Source: Hyphomicrobiales bacterium
GTDB taxonomy: Bacteria; Pseudomonadota; Alphaproteobacteria; Rhizobiales; Rhizobiaceae
Direction: 5' to 3'
Length of the DNA stretch: 64,000 bases
Assembly: GCA_017305935.1 (NCBI GenBank)
Contig: JAFKJU010000018.1
Span: forward strand, 1-64,000
Within the stretch, counting starts at the first letter, position 1. Every line of letters starts with the position of its first letter. The position numbers and the translations under genes are program-made. Shown here one piece after another: positions 28,663-38,377 of the stretch. Below the pieces are notes generated by a model. The model did not search any database. It was not told the origin of the DNA and saw only the letters and a list, made by a program, of their open reading frames with translations.

Positions 28663-30170
28663 TGACGATTGAAATCCGCCCGCAGCCTGGCGCAGACCTG
28701 AAGCTTCGCGAATTTTCGATGCTGATCGGTTCAAGCTGGGGCAAGGGCGCCGAGGGCCAGGTGATCGAGCGCGTCGCGCCGAGCCACGGCGTCACCGTCA
28801 GCCGCTATCAGGCCGCGACCAAGGCAGATGCCGAGCGCGCCATCGCGGCCGCCCGTGCCGCCTTCGACACCGGCCCCTGGCCGCGCATGACCGCCTCGGA
28901 ACGCTCGCGCATCCTGCTGAAGGCCGCCGACCTGATCGCCGACCGTGCCGAAGAACTCGCTTTCCTCGATGCCATCGAGGGTGGCAAGCCGATCAGCCAG
29001 GTGCGCGGCGAAATCGCCGGCGCGGTCGATATCTGGCGCTATGCAGCGGCGCTGGCCCGCGATCTGCATGGCGAAAGCTACAACACGCTCGGCGACGGCA
29101 CACTCGGCGTCGTGTTGCGTGAGGCCATCGGCGTTGTCTCGATCATCACGCCCTGGAATTTCCCCTTCCTTATCGTCGGCCAGAAGTTGCCCTTCGCGCT
29201 CGCCGCCGGCTGCACCGCCGTCGTCAAGCCTTCGGAACTGACCTCGGGCTCGACACTGGTGCTCGGTGAAATCCTGCTGGAAGCCGGCGTGCCGGAGGGC
29301 GTGGTCAATATCATCGTGGGCACCGGCGGCGAAGTCGGCCCGACGCTCACCAACCACCCGGATGTCGACATGGTCTCCTTCACCGGCTCCACCGGCGTCG
29401 GCAAGCTGACCATGGCCAATGCGGCCGGCACGCTGAAGAAGGTGTCGCTGGAACTCGGCGGCAAGAACCCGCAAATCGTCTTCCCCGATTGCGATCTCGA
29501 TGCCTTCATCGATGCCGCCGTGTTCGGCGCCTATTTCAATGCCGGCGAATGCTGCAATGCCGGCTCGCGCCTTATCCTCCACAAGAGCATCGCCGCCGAT
29601 GTGATTGCGCGGATTGGCGAAATGTCGAAGAAGGTCAAAGTCGGCGATCCCCTCGATCCGACGACCCAGGTCGGCGCGATCATCACACCGCAGCATCTCG
29701 ACAAGATCGCCGGTTATGTCGACGGCGCGGTCGAGAGCGGCGCCCATGTCGCCCATGGCGGCGGCAGGCTCGATCTGGGGCTTGGCCAGTTCATGGCCCC
29801 GACCATCCTGTCCGGCGTCAAGCCGGAGATGGCGGTCGCCCGTGAAGAAGTCTTCGGCCCGGTTCTCTCGGTGCTGGAATTCGATACGCTGGACGAGGCG
29901 ATCTCGATTGCCAATTCCGTCGAATACGGCCTGTCGGCCGGCGTCTGGAGCAAGGATTTCGACACCTGCCTGACCATCGGCCGCAAGGTGCGCGCCGGCA
30001 CGGTCTGGATGAACACGTTTATGGACGGCGCTTCGGAACTGCCCTTCGGCGGCTACAAGCAGAGCGGCCTCGGCCGCGAACTCGGCCGCCATGCGGTGGA
30101 AGACTACACGGAGACCAAGACGCTCAACATGCATATCGGAGCGCGCACCGGTTGGTGGATGCCGCGCTGA
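28662..30170 (+). CDS. Aldehyde dehydrogenase family protein
   Basis: 502 residues. Catalytic Glu in LELGGKNPQ and catalytic Cys in NAGECCNAGSR. The C-terminal ELPFGGYKQSGLGRELG is typical of betaine-aldehyde/gamma-glutamyl-aldehyde-like dehydrogenases. Substrate unassigned, presumably an aldehyde of the operon's pathway. ATG 28662 (TAATG overlap) is preferred over ATG 28656, which abuts the ribosome site. Confidence 0.9.
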   Translation: MTIEIRPQPGADLKLREFSMLIGSSWGKGAEGQVIERVAPSHGVTVSRYQAATKADAERAIAAARAAFDTGPWPRMTASERSRILLKAADLIADRAEELAFLDAIEGGKPISQVRGEIAGAVDIWRYAAALARDLHGESYNTLGDGTLGVVLREAIGVVSIITPWNFPFLIVGQKLPFALAAGCTAVVKPSELTSGSTLVLGEILLEAGVPEGVVNIIVGTGGEVGPTLTNHPDVDMVSFTGSTGVGKLTMANAAGTLKKVSLELGGKNPQIVFPDCDLDAFIDAAVFGAYFNAGECCNAGSRLILHKSIAADVIARIGEMSKKVKVGDPLDPTTQVGAIITPQHLDKIAGYVDGAVESGAHVAHGGGRLDLGLGQFMAPTILSGVKPEMAVAREEVFGPVLSVLEFDTLDEAISIANSVEYGLSAGVWSKDFDTCLTIGRKVRAGTVWMNTFMDGASELPFGGYKQSGLGRELGRHAVEDYTETKTLNMHIGARTGWWMPR

Positions 30171-30247
30171 TCGACAAACGCCTGTAACCGCTCGGAAGAA
30201 AGGAGGCGGCTATGACATTCGAACATCGAAGCGGAAAAGCCGCCATC

Positions 30248-31336
30248 CTATCTCCCGGCGGTGAACGGCTCCTCGGGCCGCAACAGGAATTGCAGATCGA
30301 CCATGCGGGTCTCGCCGCCGATGCGCTTCAGCAGGATGCGGCCCATGGCCTCGCCGGTGGCGGTCAGATCCTCGTAGATGCTCTCGACGCTCGGCTGGAT
30401 GGCGGAGAGAAGCTGCGAGGTCTGCTTGGCGACGATGTCGTATTCGCGGCCGAGCGTCAGGCCGCAATCGCTCATGCCGGTGATGGTGGCGAGCGCGCAG
30501 ACTTCGCCGCCGCAAACATAAGCGTCCGGCGGACCGGGCTCGCGGTTACGCCGCGCGATCCGGTCGCGAATCGTGCCGGCGGGATGGTCGAGGTCGATAT
30601 CGGAAATGATCTCGAATTCGCAGCCCGCCTCGCGCACCGCCGTCATGAAGCCATGCAGGATATGGCTGCCGAAGGTGAAGCGCGACGGGCCGCTGATCAG
30701 CGCCGGCTTGCGCCGCCCCTTGGCGAGCAGCCGCTTGGTCGCCGCATAGGTGAAGGTGAAATTGTCGTAATCGACGAAGGGATGGGCCGTGGAAAGCTCC
30801 GTGCGCCCATGGGTGACGAAGGGGAAATCGTTTTCCAGCAGCAGTTTGACCCGCGGATCCAGCGGTTCGGTACGCGACATGATCAGGCCGTCGGCCATGC
30901 TGTTGCGCATGATGTAGTTGACGGCGGCGATGTTGCTGGAGTTCAAAAAGTTCGGCATGACGATCAGGTGGTAAGCGGTGCCCTGCATCGCCTTGCCCAG
31001 CCCCGACAGCAGCGAGGTGCCGTAGCCGAGGATTTCCTCATGCGGTTCCAGCAGCACGGCGATGACGTTCGTCCGGCCGGTCTTCAGGCGCTGGGCGGCA
31101 CGATCCGGCGAATAGCCGATTTCGGCGGCGACCTGATGCACGCGTTTCCGCGTCTCGATGGAAATCTGCGGCGCATTGGACAAGGCCCGCGACACCGTGG
31201 TGACCGCAAGGCCGGTCAGTTCGGCGATGGTGCGCAGGGTCGGCTTGGCGCTTCGCGTGCCGCCTCCACTGGGGGAAGAAGGTTTCGAGGGATTGGGCAC
31301 GGTTGCTCTGGTCTTTCGGTCGGGTTTGCGCGACAC
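30248..31336 (-). CDS. LacI family transcriptional regulator of the sugar ABC operon
   Basis: About 362 residues with a LacI helix-turn-helix (TLRTIAELTGLAVTTVSRAL, roughly residues 25-45) after a Ser/Pro-rich N-terminal tail, and a sugar-binding-protein-like effector domain. Divergent from the ABC transporter at 31629 and convergent with the operon ending at 30170. The start is uncertain: GTG 31336 is chosen because it begins a typical basic N-terminus, but an ATG about 25 codons upstream is possible. Likely represses the transporter/GMC operon. Confidence 0.85.
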   Translation of the reverse strand: MSRKPDRKTRATVPNPSKPSSPSGGGTRSAKPTLRTIAELTGLAVTTVSRALSNAPQISIETRKRVHQVAAEIGYSPDRAAQRLKTGRTNVIAVLLEPHEEILGYGTSLLSGLGKAMQGTAYHLIVMPNFLNSSNIAAVNYIMRNSMADGLIMSRTEPLDPRVKLLLENDFPFVTHGRTELSTAHPFVDYDNFTFTYAATKRLLAKGRRKPALISGPSRFTFGSHILHGFMTAVREAGCEFEIISDIDLDHPAGTIRDRIARRNREPGPPDAYVCGGEVCALATITGMSDCGLTLGREYDIVAKQTSQLLSAIQPSVESIYEDLTATGEAMGRILLKRIGGETRMVDLQFLLRPEEPFTAGR

Positions 31337-31628
31337 CTTACCCCGCACTCCACCACAGTTCAATCTTGCGATGCAAACGATATAAATTGTGCAACGCAAC
31401 AAATCCATGACCAATTTCGAAAGCGAAAGTCTTTTGAAAAGAATGACTTGCGGAATAATTTCGAAATTGGTTCCGAAATAGAGACCCATCTTGACTCGAC
31501 GCGATTTATAACGTTTTAAATTGCGATCGGTTTTGAATACCGTGACCCGGCGCGCCTTGTGAGGAGCCCCGGGAATGTGGGCGGGAGGAGAATGCCCGCG
31601 CCGAAAAACTTGCAACCGGGAGGATAAA
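31337..31628. other. Divergent control region with repeated palindromes
   Basis: About 290 bp. Holds a perfect 12 bp palindrome AATTTCGAAATT (31457-31468), a near copy AATTTCGAAAG at 31413-31423, and the promoter/operator at 31491-31520. These are candidate sites for the flanking LacI regulator. No gene is seen. Confidence 0.5.
31491..31520 (+). promoter_or_regulatory. Promoter and operator of the sugar ABC operon
   Basis: -35 TTGACT (31491-31496), 18 bp spacer, -10 TTTAAA (31515-31520). Overlapping the -10 is TTATAACGTTTTAA (31506-31519), a 14 bp palindrome with one mismatched pair and a central CG as in LacI-family operators. Confidence 0.6.
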
Positions 31629-32870
31629 ATGCGCAAGTTTCTGACGACGACTGCCTTGAGCCTGGCCATGCTGGCGGGTGCCGCCCAGGCGGCGGAAAAT
31701 GTGGAAGTTCTGCACTGGTGGACGTCCGGCGGCGAAGCGGCCGCGCTCGACGTCCTGAAGAAGGATCTCGAAAGCAAGGGCATCACCTGGACCGACATGC
31801 CGGTCGCCGGCGGCGGCGGCACGGAAGCCATGACCGTCCTGCGCGCCCGCGTCACCGCCGGCAATGCGCCGACCGCCGTTCAGATGCTCGGCTTCGACAT
31901 TCTCGACTGGGCCAAGGAAGGCGCGCTCGGCAATCTCGATGAAGTCGCCGGCAAGGAAGGCTGGGACAAGGTCATCCCCGGCGCTCTGCAGAAGTTTTCC
32001 AAGTATGACGGCCACTGGATTGCAGCGCCCGTGAACGTTCACTCCACCAACTGGATGTGGATCAACAAGGCCGCGCTCGACAAGGCCGGCGGCAAGGAGC
32101 CGGCGAACTGGGACGAGCTGATCGCCCTGCTCGACAACTTCAAGGCTCAGGGCATCACGCCCATCGCCCATGGCGGCCAGCCTTGGCAGGATGCGACGAT
32201 CTTCGACGCCGTCGTGCTCTCGCTCGGCAATGATTTCTACAAGAAGGCCTTCATCGACCTCGATTCGGCAACGCTGGGTTCGGACAAGATGAAGGAAGCC
32301 TTCGACCGCATGACCAAGCTGCGCTCCTATGTCGACGACAACTTCTCCGGCCGCGACTGGAACCTGGCGTCGGGCATGGTCATCGAAGGCAAGGCCGGCC
32401 TGCAATTCATGGGCGACTGGGCCAAGGGCGAGTTCCTGAAGGCCAAGAAGGAGCCCGGCAAGGACTTCGTCTGCATGCGCTTCCCCGGCACGCAGGGCTC
32501 GGTGACCTTCAACTCCGACCAGTTCGCAATGTTCAAGGTTGCCGCCGACAAGGTTCCGGCCCAGCTCGCCATGGCCTCGGCCATCGAGAGCCCGACCTTC
32601 CAGTCGGCCTTCAACGTCGTCAAGGGTTCGGTCCCGGCCCGCACCGACGTTCCGGACACCGCCTTCGACGCCTGCGGCAAGAAGGCGATCAAGGATCTGG
32701 CCGAAGCCAACAAGAACGACACGCTGATGGGCTCCATGGCCCATGGCCATGCCAACCCGGCCGCCGTCAAGAACGCGATCTATGACGTCGTGACCCGCGA
32801 ATTCAACGGCGAGCTGACCTCGGAAGCCGCCGTGAAGGAACTGGTCACCGCCGTCGAGGCCGCGAAGTAA
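31629..32870 (+). CDS. Sugar ABC transporter substrate-binding protein
   Basis: 413 residues of the carbohydrate-uptake (CUT1) extracellular solute-binding family. Signal peptide 1-21 (cleavage after AAQA), then [16 protein letters not shown], typical of glucose/mannose-type binding proteins in Rhizobiales; [14 protein letters not shown] is the hinge region. Delivers a sugar to the permeases at 33125 and 34003. GGGAGGA precedes ATG 31629. The nearest functional analogues carry glucose, mannose or related hexoses; exact ligand unknown. Confidence 0.92.
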   Translation: MRKFLTTTALSLAMLAGAAQAAENVEVLHWWTSGGEAAALDVLKKDLESKGITWTDMPVAGGGGTEAMTVLRARVTAGNAPTAVQMLGFDILDWAKEGALGNLDEVAGKEGWDKVIPGALQKFSKYDGHWIAAPVNVHSTNWMWINKAALDKAGGKEPANWDELIALLDNFKAQGITPIAHGGQPWQDATIFDAVVLSLGNDFYKKAFIDLDSATLGSDKMKEAFDRMTKLRSYVDDNFSGRDWNLASGMVIEGKAGLQFMGDWAKGEFLKAKKEPGKDFVCMRFPGTQGSVTFNSDQFAMFKVAADKVPAQLAMASAIESPTFQSAFNVVKGSVPARTDVPDTAFDACGKKAIKDLAEANKNDTLMGSMAHGHANPAAVKNAIYDVVTREFNGELTSEAAVKELVTAVEAAK

Positions 32871-32878
32871 GCATGGCC

Positions 32879-32939
32879 GAGGGGCTTTTCAGCCCCTCAT
32901 CCGCCAGCCGGCACCTTCTCCCCGCCCCCGGGGAGAAGG
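32879..32939. repeat. Two hairpins in the SBP-permease gap (palindromic repeat)
   Basis: GAGGGGCT-TTTC-AGCCCCTC (32879-32898) and an 11 bp stem CCTTCTCCCCG/CGGGGAGAAGG (32914-32939). The string resembles dispersed alphaproteobacterial palindromic elements. Its place after the binding-protein gene would protect that message and lower expression of the permeases. The rest of the 254 bp gap to 33125 shows no gene. Confidence 0.65.
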
Positions 32940-33124
32940 CTGTAAACGACCCGCTCCGGGGTCTGCCGCTTCCCGTCGACGAGGGCGGGCGCGCGCAGGG
33001 AGCGGCTCCGCCGGCCGGCATTCATCGGGTCTCAACCCGAACGTCTATTTCGAAAAGATGCGCGCCGCAGAACCGGAAAGGCTTTTCCGATCCCTCTGCC
33101 ATGCGCAAGGAATGGTGATCGACC

Positions 33125-34006
33125 ATGAACAGTCGCAGCCGATTGCAGGAAGTCCTGCCCAAGCTTGTCCTGGCGCCGAGCTTTGTCGTCATATTGATTT
33201 TCGTCTACGGCTTCATCGCTTATACCGGCTACCTGTCGATGACCGACAGCAAGATGCTGCCCTCCTACAATTTCGCCGGCCTCACCAATTATTCCAAGCT
33301 CTGGGCGCTGCCGCACTGGTGGCGGGCGATCACCAACCTGGCGATCTTCGCCTCGCTCTACATCATCATCTGCTCGGTGCTCGGCCTGTTCCTGGCGATC
33401 CTGCTCGACCAGAAGATCCGCGCCGAGGGGCTGTTGCGGCCGATCTACCTCTACCCGATGGCGCTGTCCTTCATCGTTACCGGCACCGCCTGGAAATGGT
33501 TCCTCGATCCGGGCATCGGCCTTGAGAACACCATGCATATCTGGGGCTGGACGAGTTTCTCGTTCAACTGGATCAAGGACGGCAAATTCGCGATCTATTG
33601 CGTGGTCATCGCCGCCGTCTGGCAATCCTCCGGCTTTGTCATGGCCATGTTCCTCGCCGGCCTGCGCGGCGTCGACAACGAGATCATCAAGGCCGCCCAG
33701 ATCGACGGCGCCTCGACCATGACCGTCTATCGCCGCATCATCATTCCGCTGATGCGCCCGGTCTTCCTCTCCGCCTTCGTCGTGCTCGCCCACCTCGCCA
33801 TCAAGGCCTATGACCTCGTGGTGGCGCTGACCGGCGGCGGGCCGGGACAGGCGACGGAGTTGCCTGCGACCTTCATGTATTCCTATACCTTCACCCGCAA
33901 CCAGATGGGCATCGGGGCCTCCTCGGCGATCGTCATGCTGGCCATGATCTTCTCGATCATCATCCCCTATCTCTACTCCGAAATCCGTGGAGGCAAAGGC
34001 CGATGA
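33125..34006 (+). CDS. Sugar ABC transporter permease (MalF-like)
   Basis: 293 residues with about six membrane helices (first at about 13-37). The ATPase-docking EAA loop is seen as NEIIKAAQIDGASTMTVYRR. Forms the channel with the next permease. Overlaps it by ATGA at 34003. Confidence 0.93.
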   Translation: MNSRSRLQEVLPKLVLAPSFVVILIFVYGFIAYTGYLSMTDSKMLPSYNFAGLTNYSKLWALPHWWRAITNLAIFASLYIIICSVLGLFLAILLDQKIRAEGLLRPIYLYPMALSFIVTGTAWKWFLDPGIGLENTMHIWGWTSFSFNWIKDGKFAIYCVVIAAVWQSSGFVMAMFLAGLRGVDNEIIKAAQIDGASTMTVYRRIIIPLMRPVFLSAFVVLAHLAIKAYDLVVALTGGGPGQATELPATFMYSYTFTRNQMGIGASSAIVMLAMIFSIIIPYLYSEIRGGKGR

Positions 34007-34890
34007 GCGGCGCTCCTGCAAATCCCGACAACGTCATCTCCCACGGCCGGCTGACCCGCGCGCTGATCTATACCGCCCTGATCCTGTTTGCGGTCTATTA
34101 CCTGCTGCCGCTCTACGTGATGGTGGTCAACTCCTTCAAGCCGCTGGACGAAATCCGCCAGGGCGGCATGCTGAACCTGCCGCAGACCTGGACGATCGAA
34201 CCGTGGATCTCGGCTTGGTCGACGGCGCAGATCGGCGTGCAGCCGACCGGCCTCAAACCCTTCTTCCTGAATTCGATCCTGATGGTCGTGCCGGCGGTCG
34301 CCATCTCCACCATCGTCGGGGCGCTGAACGGCTATGTGCTGACCAAGTGGCAGTTCAAGGGTTCGAACGTCTTCTTCGGCATGCTGCTTCTTTCCTGCTT
34401 CATCCCGTTCCAGATCGTGCTGATCCCGATGGCGCGCATCCTCGGCATCCTCGGGCTTGCCGGCAGCATCTGGGGTCTGATCCTGGTGCATGTGATCTAC
34501 GGCCTCGGCTTCACCACGCTCTATTTCCGCAACTATTACGAAAACTTCCCGACCGAGCTGGTGCGCGCGGCGCAGATCGACGGAGCCAGCTTCTTCCAGA
34601 TCTTCCGCCGCATCCTGCTGCCCTCCTCCGGCCCGATCATCGTCGTCTCGGTCATCTGGCAGTTCACCAATATCTGGAACGACTTCCTGTTCGGCGCCTC
34701 TTTCTCCGGCCCCTATTCGACGCCGATGACGGTGGCGCTCAACAACCTCGTCTCCTCCTCCACCGGTGTGAAGGAATATAACGTCCATTTCGCAGGCGCG
34801 ATCCTCGCCGCCCTGCCAACGCTGGTCGTCTACATCGTCTCCGGCCGCTATTTCGTGCGCGGCCTGATGTCCGGCGCCGTGAAAGGATAA
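34003..34890 (+). CDS. Sugar ABC transporter permease (MalG-like)
   Basis: 295 residues, six predicted membrane helices. EAA loop TELVRAAQIDGASFFQIFRR. The N-terminus is cytoplasmic and short. Partner of the 33125 permease, coupled by a 4 bp overlap. Confidence 0.93.
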   Translation: MSGAPANPDNVISHGRLTRALIYTALILFAVYYLLPLYVMVVNSFKPLDEIRQGGMLNLPQTWTIEPWISAWSTAQIGVQPTGLKPFFLNSILMVVPAVAISTIVGALNGYVLTKWQFKGSNVFFGMLLLSCFIPFQIVLIPMARILGILGLAGSIWGLILVHVIYGLGFTTLYFRNYYENFPTELVRAAQIDGASFFQIFRRILLPSSGPIIVVSVIWQFTNIWNDFLFGASFSGPYSTPMTVALNNLVSSSTGVKEYNVHFAGAILAALPTLVVYIVSGRYFVRGLMSGAVKG

Positions 34891-34895
34891 ATTCC

Positions 34896-36011
34896 ATGTC
34901 TTTCCTCAAGATCGCAAACCTGCGCAAATCCTACGGCGCGCTGGAAATCCTCAAGGACATCAATATCGAGATCGAGGAAGGCGGCTTTCTCGTGCTCGTC
35001 GGCCCCTCCGGTTGCGGCAAGTCGACATTGCTGAACTGCATCGCCGGGCTGGAGCCGATCACGTCAGGCGAAATCGGCATCGACGGCCGCAACGTCGCCG
35101 GCCTGCCGCCGTCGCAGCGCGACATCGCCATGGTCTTCCAGTCCTATGCGCTCTATCCGAACATGACGGTCGGCGGCAACATCGCCTTCGGCATGGAAAT
35201 CCGCGGCGTGCCGAAGGACGAGCGCGACAAGGCGATCAAGCAGGTCGCCGACATGCTGCAGATCGGCCACCTGCTCGACCGCAAGCCGGGCCAGCTTTCC
35301 GGCGGCCAGCGCCAGCGCGTCGCCATGGGCCGGGCGTTGGTGCGCGATCCGAAACTCTTCCTGTTCGACGAGCCGCTGTCGAACCTCGACGCCAAGCTGC
35401 GCGTCGATATGCGCACCGAAATCAAGCGGCTGCACCACCGCATGAAGACCACCATCGTCTACGTCACCCACGACCAGATCGAGGCGATGACGCTAGCGAC
35501 CAAGATCGCCGTCCTCAAGGGCGGCGTGCTGCAGCAATTCGGCTCGCCGGCCGAGATCTACAACAATCCCGCCAACATGTTCGTCGCCGACTTCATGGGC
35601 TCGCCAGCCATGAACCTGGTGCCGGCCAATGTTGAAAAGGCTGGCGACACCGTTCAGGTCTCGCTGGAGCAGCCGGGCGGCGGCGTGCTGAAACTGCCGA
35701 TCGCGCCGGGCCGCGAGGCCTTAGCCGCCCATGCCGGGCGTACGGTAATGTTCGGCATTCGCCCGGAAGCCCTGACCGACCCTGACGGCGCCGACCGCAA
35801 CGCCCGCACGCTCGCCGAGGGCGATTGCCTGATCGAGGTGGTCGAGCCCGCCGGCTCCGATACCTTTGCAGTGACGAAGCTCGGTGGCAAGGAAGTGGTC
35901 GCCCGCCTGCGCGCCGATGCCCGCATCGCGCCCGGCGAACGCGCCCGCCTTGCCTTCAATCTCGACAAGGCCGTGTTCTTCGATCCGCAATCGCAAGCCA
36001 GAATCGCCTGA
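34896..36011 (+). CDS. Sugar ABC transporter ATP-binding protein (MalK/UgpC type)
   Basis: 371 residues. Walker A GPSGCGKST, Q-loop VFQSYALYPNM, signature LSGGQRQR, Walker B LFLFDEPLSNLDAKLR and H-loop YVTHDQIEAMT; a C-terminal TOBE regulatory domain from about residue 235. Energises uptake through the two permeases. Five bases after the permease stop. Confidence 0.95.
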   Translation: MSFLKIANLRKSYGALEILKDINIEIEEGGFLVLVGPSGCGKSTLLNCIAGLEPITSGEIGIDGRNVAGLPPSQRDIAMVFQSYALYPNMTVGGNIAFGMEIRGVPKDERDKAIKQVADMLQIGHLLDRKPGQLSGGQRQRVAMGRALVRDPKLFLFDEPLSNLDAKLRVDMRTEIKRLHHRMKTTIVYVTHDQIEAMTLATKIAVLKGGVLQQFGSPAEIYNNPANMFVADFMGSPAMNLVPANVEKAGDTVQVSLEQPGGGVLKLPIAPGREALAAHAGRTVMFGIRPEALTDPDGADRNARTLAEGDCLIEVVEPAGSDTFAVTKLGGKEVVARLRADARIAPGERARLAFNLDKAVFFDPQSQARIA

Positions 36012-36022
36012 GGCCCACGTCC

Positions 36023-37531
36023 ATGCCATCGCAACCGGATATCGTCATCATTGGATCGGGGATCGGCGGGGCCACCGTCGCCGCCGGCCTCGCCGCCAGC
36101 GGCGCCGATATCCTGATCCTCGAAGCGGGCGGTCACATCGAGGACCGCCCAGAAAACCGCGACCAGCGCGCCATCTTCCAGCGCGGCCATTTCCGACCGA
36201 AAGAGTTCTGGTACGAGGCCGACGGCACGGCGTTCAACCCCGGCAATTACTATAATGTCGGCGGTAATTCGAAATTCTACGGCGCGGTGCTGGCCCGCTA
36301 CCGCCGCGAGGATTTCGAGGAGATGCGCCACCGCGAGGGCGTTTCGCCTGCCTGGCCCTTCCCCTACGAGGAACTGGAGCCCTGGTATTCGGCGGCCGAG
36401 CAGATGTATCAGGTGCGCGGCACGCTCGGCGAAGACCCGACCGAACCGGCCCATAGCAAGCCCTACCCCTTCCCGCCGGTACGGGAAGAGCCTGCCATTG
36501 CAAAAGTGCGGGAAAAGCTGCGCAAGGCGGGCATGCATCCCTTCTCGCTGCCGCTCGGTATCGATATCGACCGCTGGCTCGCCAAAGGCCAGACGCCGTG
36601 GGATGCGCATCCGCACAGCTTCGACGGCAAGCTGGATGCCGAAACGGTGGCGCTGGCCTTGGCGCGGCAACATGACAACGTCACGCTGCAGACCGGCTCG
36701 CGGGTCACGCGGCTGATCACCGCCCCGGACGGGCAGGCCATCGAGGCCGTCGAATATATCAGGGACGGGCAGACGCAGAAACTGACGCCGAAGTTGGTCA
36801 TCCTCTCGGCCGGCGCCGTGCAATCCGCCGTGCTGCTGCTGCGCTCGGCCAACGACAACCACCCGACCGGGCTTGCCAATGCCTCCGATCAGGTCGGGCG
36901 CAATTTCATGAACCATAATTCCAGCGCCGTGCTGGCGCTTTCGCCGACCTATCGCAACGATTCCGTCTACCAGAAGACGTTTGGCTTCAACGACTTTTAT
37001 CTGTCGGACGGTAATGGCGGGCCGCCGCTCGGCAATGTCCAGCTTCTCGGCCGTGTCTCGGGCAAAATCCTCAAGGGCAACATGCCCTCGATGCCGGAGT
37101 GGCTGCTCGACCGCATCTCCGCCCATGCCATCAATTTCTACGCGATGAGCGAGGATATCCCGCATCCCGAAAGCCGCATTCGCGTCGATGGCGAGCGCAT
37201 CGTGCTGCAATGGCATCGCACCAACTGGCAGGCGCATCTCGATCTCGTGGCCAAGCTGAAAAGCGTGCTGCGCGCCGCAGGCTTTCCCTTGGTCCTGTCG
37301 CGCGCCTTCGACAAGCGCACGCCGTCCCATCAATGCGGCACGGTCGTCATGGGGCGCGAGGCCGCCAAGGCGCCGCTCGATATCCATTGCCGCGCCCACC
37401 AGCATCCCAATCTTTTCGTGGTCGATGCCAGCTTCCTGCCGACATCGGCGGCGGTCAATCCGTCGCTGACCATTGCCGCGCAGGCGCTGAGGGTCGCCGA
37501 TCACATCGCATCGACGGAGCTTGCCCGATGA
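36023..37531 (+). CDS. GMC family FAD-dependent oxidoreductase, sugar-dehydrogenase-like
   Basis: 502 residues. FAD-binding GSGIGGATVAAGLA at the N-terminus, the GMC glycine loop NVGGNSKFYGAVLARY, and the C-terminal signature DASFLPTSAAVNPSLTIAA. The C-terminal catalytic area reads SHQCGTVVMG. No Tat signal is seen, so it is cytoplasmic. It resembles glucoside-3-dehydrogenase or gluconate-dehydrogenase large subunits more than choline dehydrogenase. Likely oxidises the imported sugar. Ends with an ATGA overlap to the SDR gene. Confidence 0.85.
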   Translation: MPSQPDIVIIGSGIGGATVAAGLAASGADILILEAGGHIEDRPENRDQRAIFQRGHFRPKEFWYEADGTAFNPGNYYNVGGNSKFYGAVLARYRREDFEEMRHREGVSPAWPFPYEELEPWYSAAEQMYQVRGTLGEDPTEPAHSKPYPFPPVREEPAIAKVREKLRKAGMHPFSLPLGIDIDRWLAKGQTPWDAHPHSFDGKLDAETVALALARQHDNVTLQTGSRVTRLITAPDGQAIEAVEYIRDGQTQKLTPKLVILSAGAVQSAVLLLRSANDNHPTGLANASDQVGRNFMNHNSSAVLALSPTYRNDSVYQKTFGFNDFYLSDGNGGPPLGNVQLLGRVSGKILKGNMPSMPEWLLDRISAHAINFYAMSEDIPHPESRIRVDGERIVLQWHRTNWQAHLDLVAKLKSVLRAAGFPLVLSRAFDKRTPSHQCGTVVMGREAAKAPLDIHCRAHQHPNLFVVDASFLPTSAAVNPSLTIAAQALRVADHIASTELAR

Positions 37532-38295
37532 ACAGACCTCTTGCCATCGTCACCGGCGGACGGCGCGGCATCGGCCTCGGCATCGCCAAGGCGCTCGCTG
37601 TCGCCGGGTTCGACATCGCCCCGACGGGGCTCGATGCCAACGGCATGGCCGATCCGGCGCTCGATGAAATCCGCGCCCTCGGCGTCGAGGCTTTTTATGC
37701 CCAGTCCGATCTTGCCGACCTTTCGACCCATGGCCCGGCGGTCGATGCGATCCTTGGCCGTTTCGGCCGTATCGATTGCCTCGTCAACAATGCCGGCATG
37801 GCCTCGGTGGTGCGCGGCGATTTTCTAGACCTGACGCCGGAGAATTACGACCGTATCCTCGCCACCAACCTGCGCGGCACGGTGTTTTTCACGCAAGCCG
37901 TGGTCAAGGCGATGCTCGGCCGGCCAGAGGGCGATACCTATCGATCAATCATCAACATAACCTCCGTCTCTGCCTCGCTCAGTTCGCCGGAGCGGCTGGA
38001 TTACTGCATCAGCAAGACCGGGCTTGCCGCCTTCAGCCAGGGGCTGGCGCTGCGGCTGGCGGAAGACGGTATCGGCGTTTTCGAGGTACGGCCGGGCATC
38101 ATCCGCACCGACATGACCGCCGGTGTCGCCGACCGTTACGACCGGCTGATCGCCGATGGGCTCGTGCCGATGAAGCGCTGGGGTTATCCCGCCGATATCG
38201 GCGCCATCTGTGCCGGCCTTGCCGGCGGCGGCTTCGCTTTCGCGACCGGCTCGGTGATCGATGCCGATGGCGGGCTGTCGATCGCCAGACTGTAA
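37528..38295 (+). CDS. 3-ketoacyl-ACP reductase-like short-chain dehydrogenase
   Basis: 255 residues. Cofactor loop TGGRRGIGLGIA, the structural NNAG motif, catalytic Ser in ITSVSAS and the YxxxK dyad YCISK. Classical SDR; it probably interconverts a hydroxyl and keto group on the imported sugar or its product together with the flanking GMC enzymes. Annotated homologues are often called FabG-like, but the context argues against fatty-acid synthesis. Confidence 0.88.
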   Translation: MNRPLAIVTGGRRGIGLGIAKALAVAGFDIAPTGLDANGMADPALDEIRALGVEAFYAQSDLADLSTHGPAVDAILGRFGRIDCLVNNAGMASVVRGDFLDLTPENYDRILATNLRGTVFFTQAVVKAMLGRPEGDTYRSIINITSVSASLSSPERLDYCISKTGLAAFSQGLALRLAEDGIGVFEVRPGIIRTDMTAGVADRYDRLIADGLVPMKRWGYPADIGAICAGLAGGGFAFATGSVIDADGGLSIARL

Positions 38296-38377
38296 CGGCT
38301 GAAACAGCCATCATCTTGCCTGCCGCCCGCCCTTCCGGCGCGGGAACGGCGGAGCTTTGGAATTCGAGGAGTGTCAT

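Noticed and set aside
31337-31864. N-terminal extension of the second LacI regulator to 538 residues
   Set aside because: It would cross the divergent promoter region and enter the binding-protein gene; LacI proteins are about 340 residues.
35654-37504. A 616-codon minus-strand frame over the GMC gene
   Set aside because: Antisense to an intact GMC oxidoreductase with FAD motif; no ribosome site.
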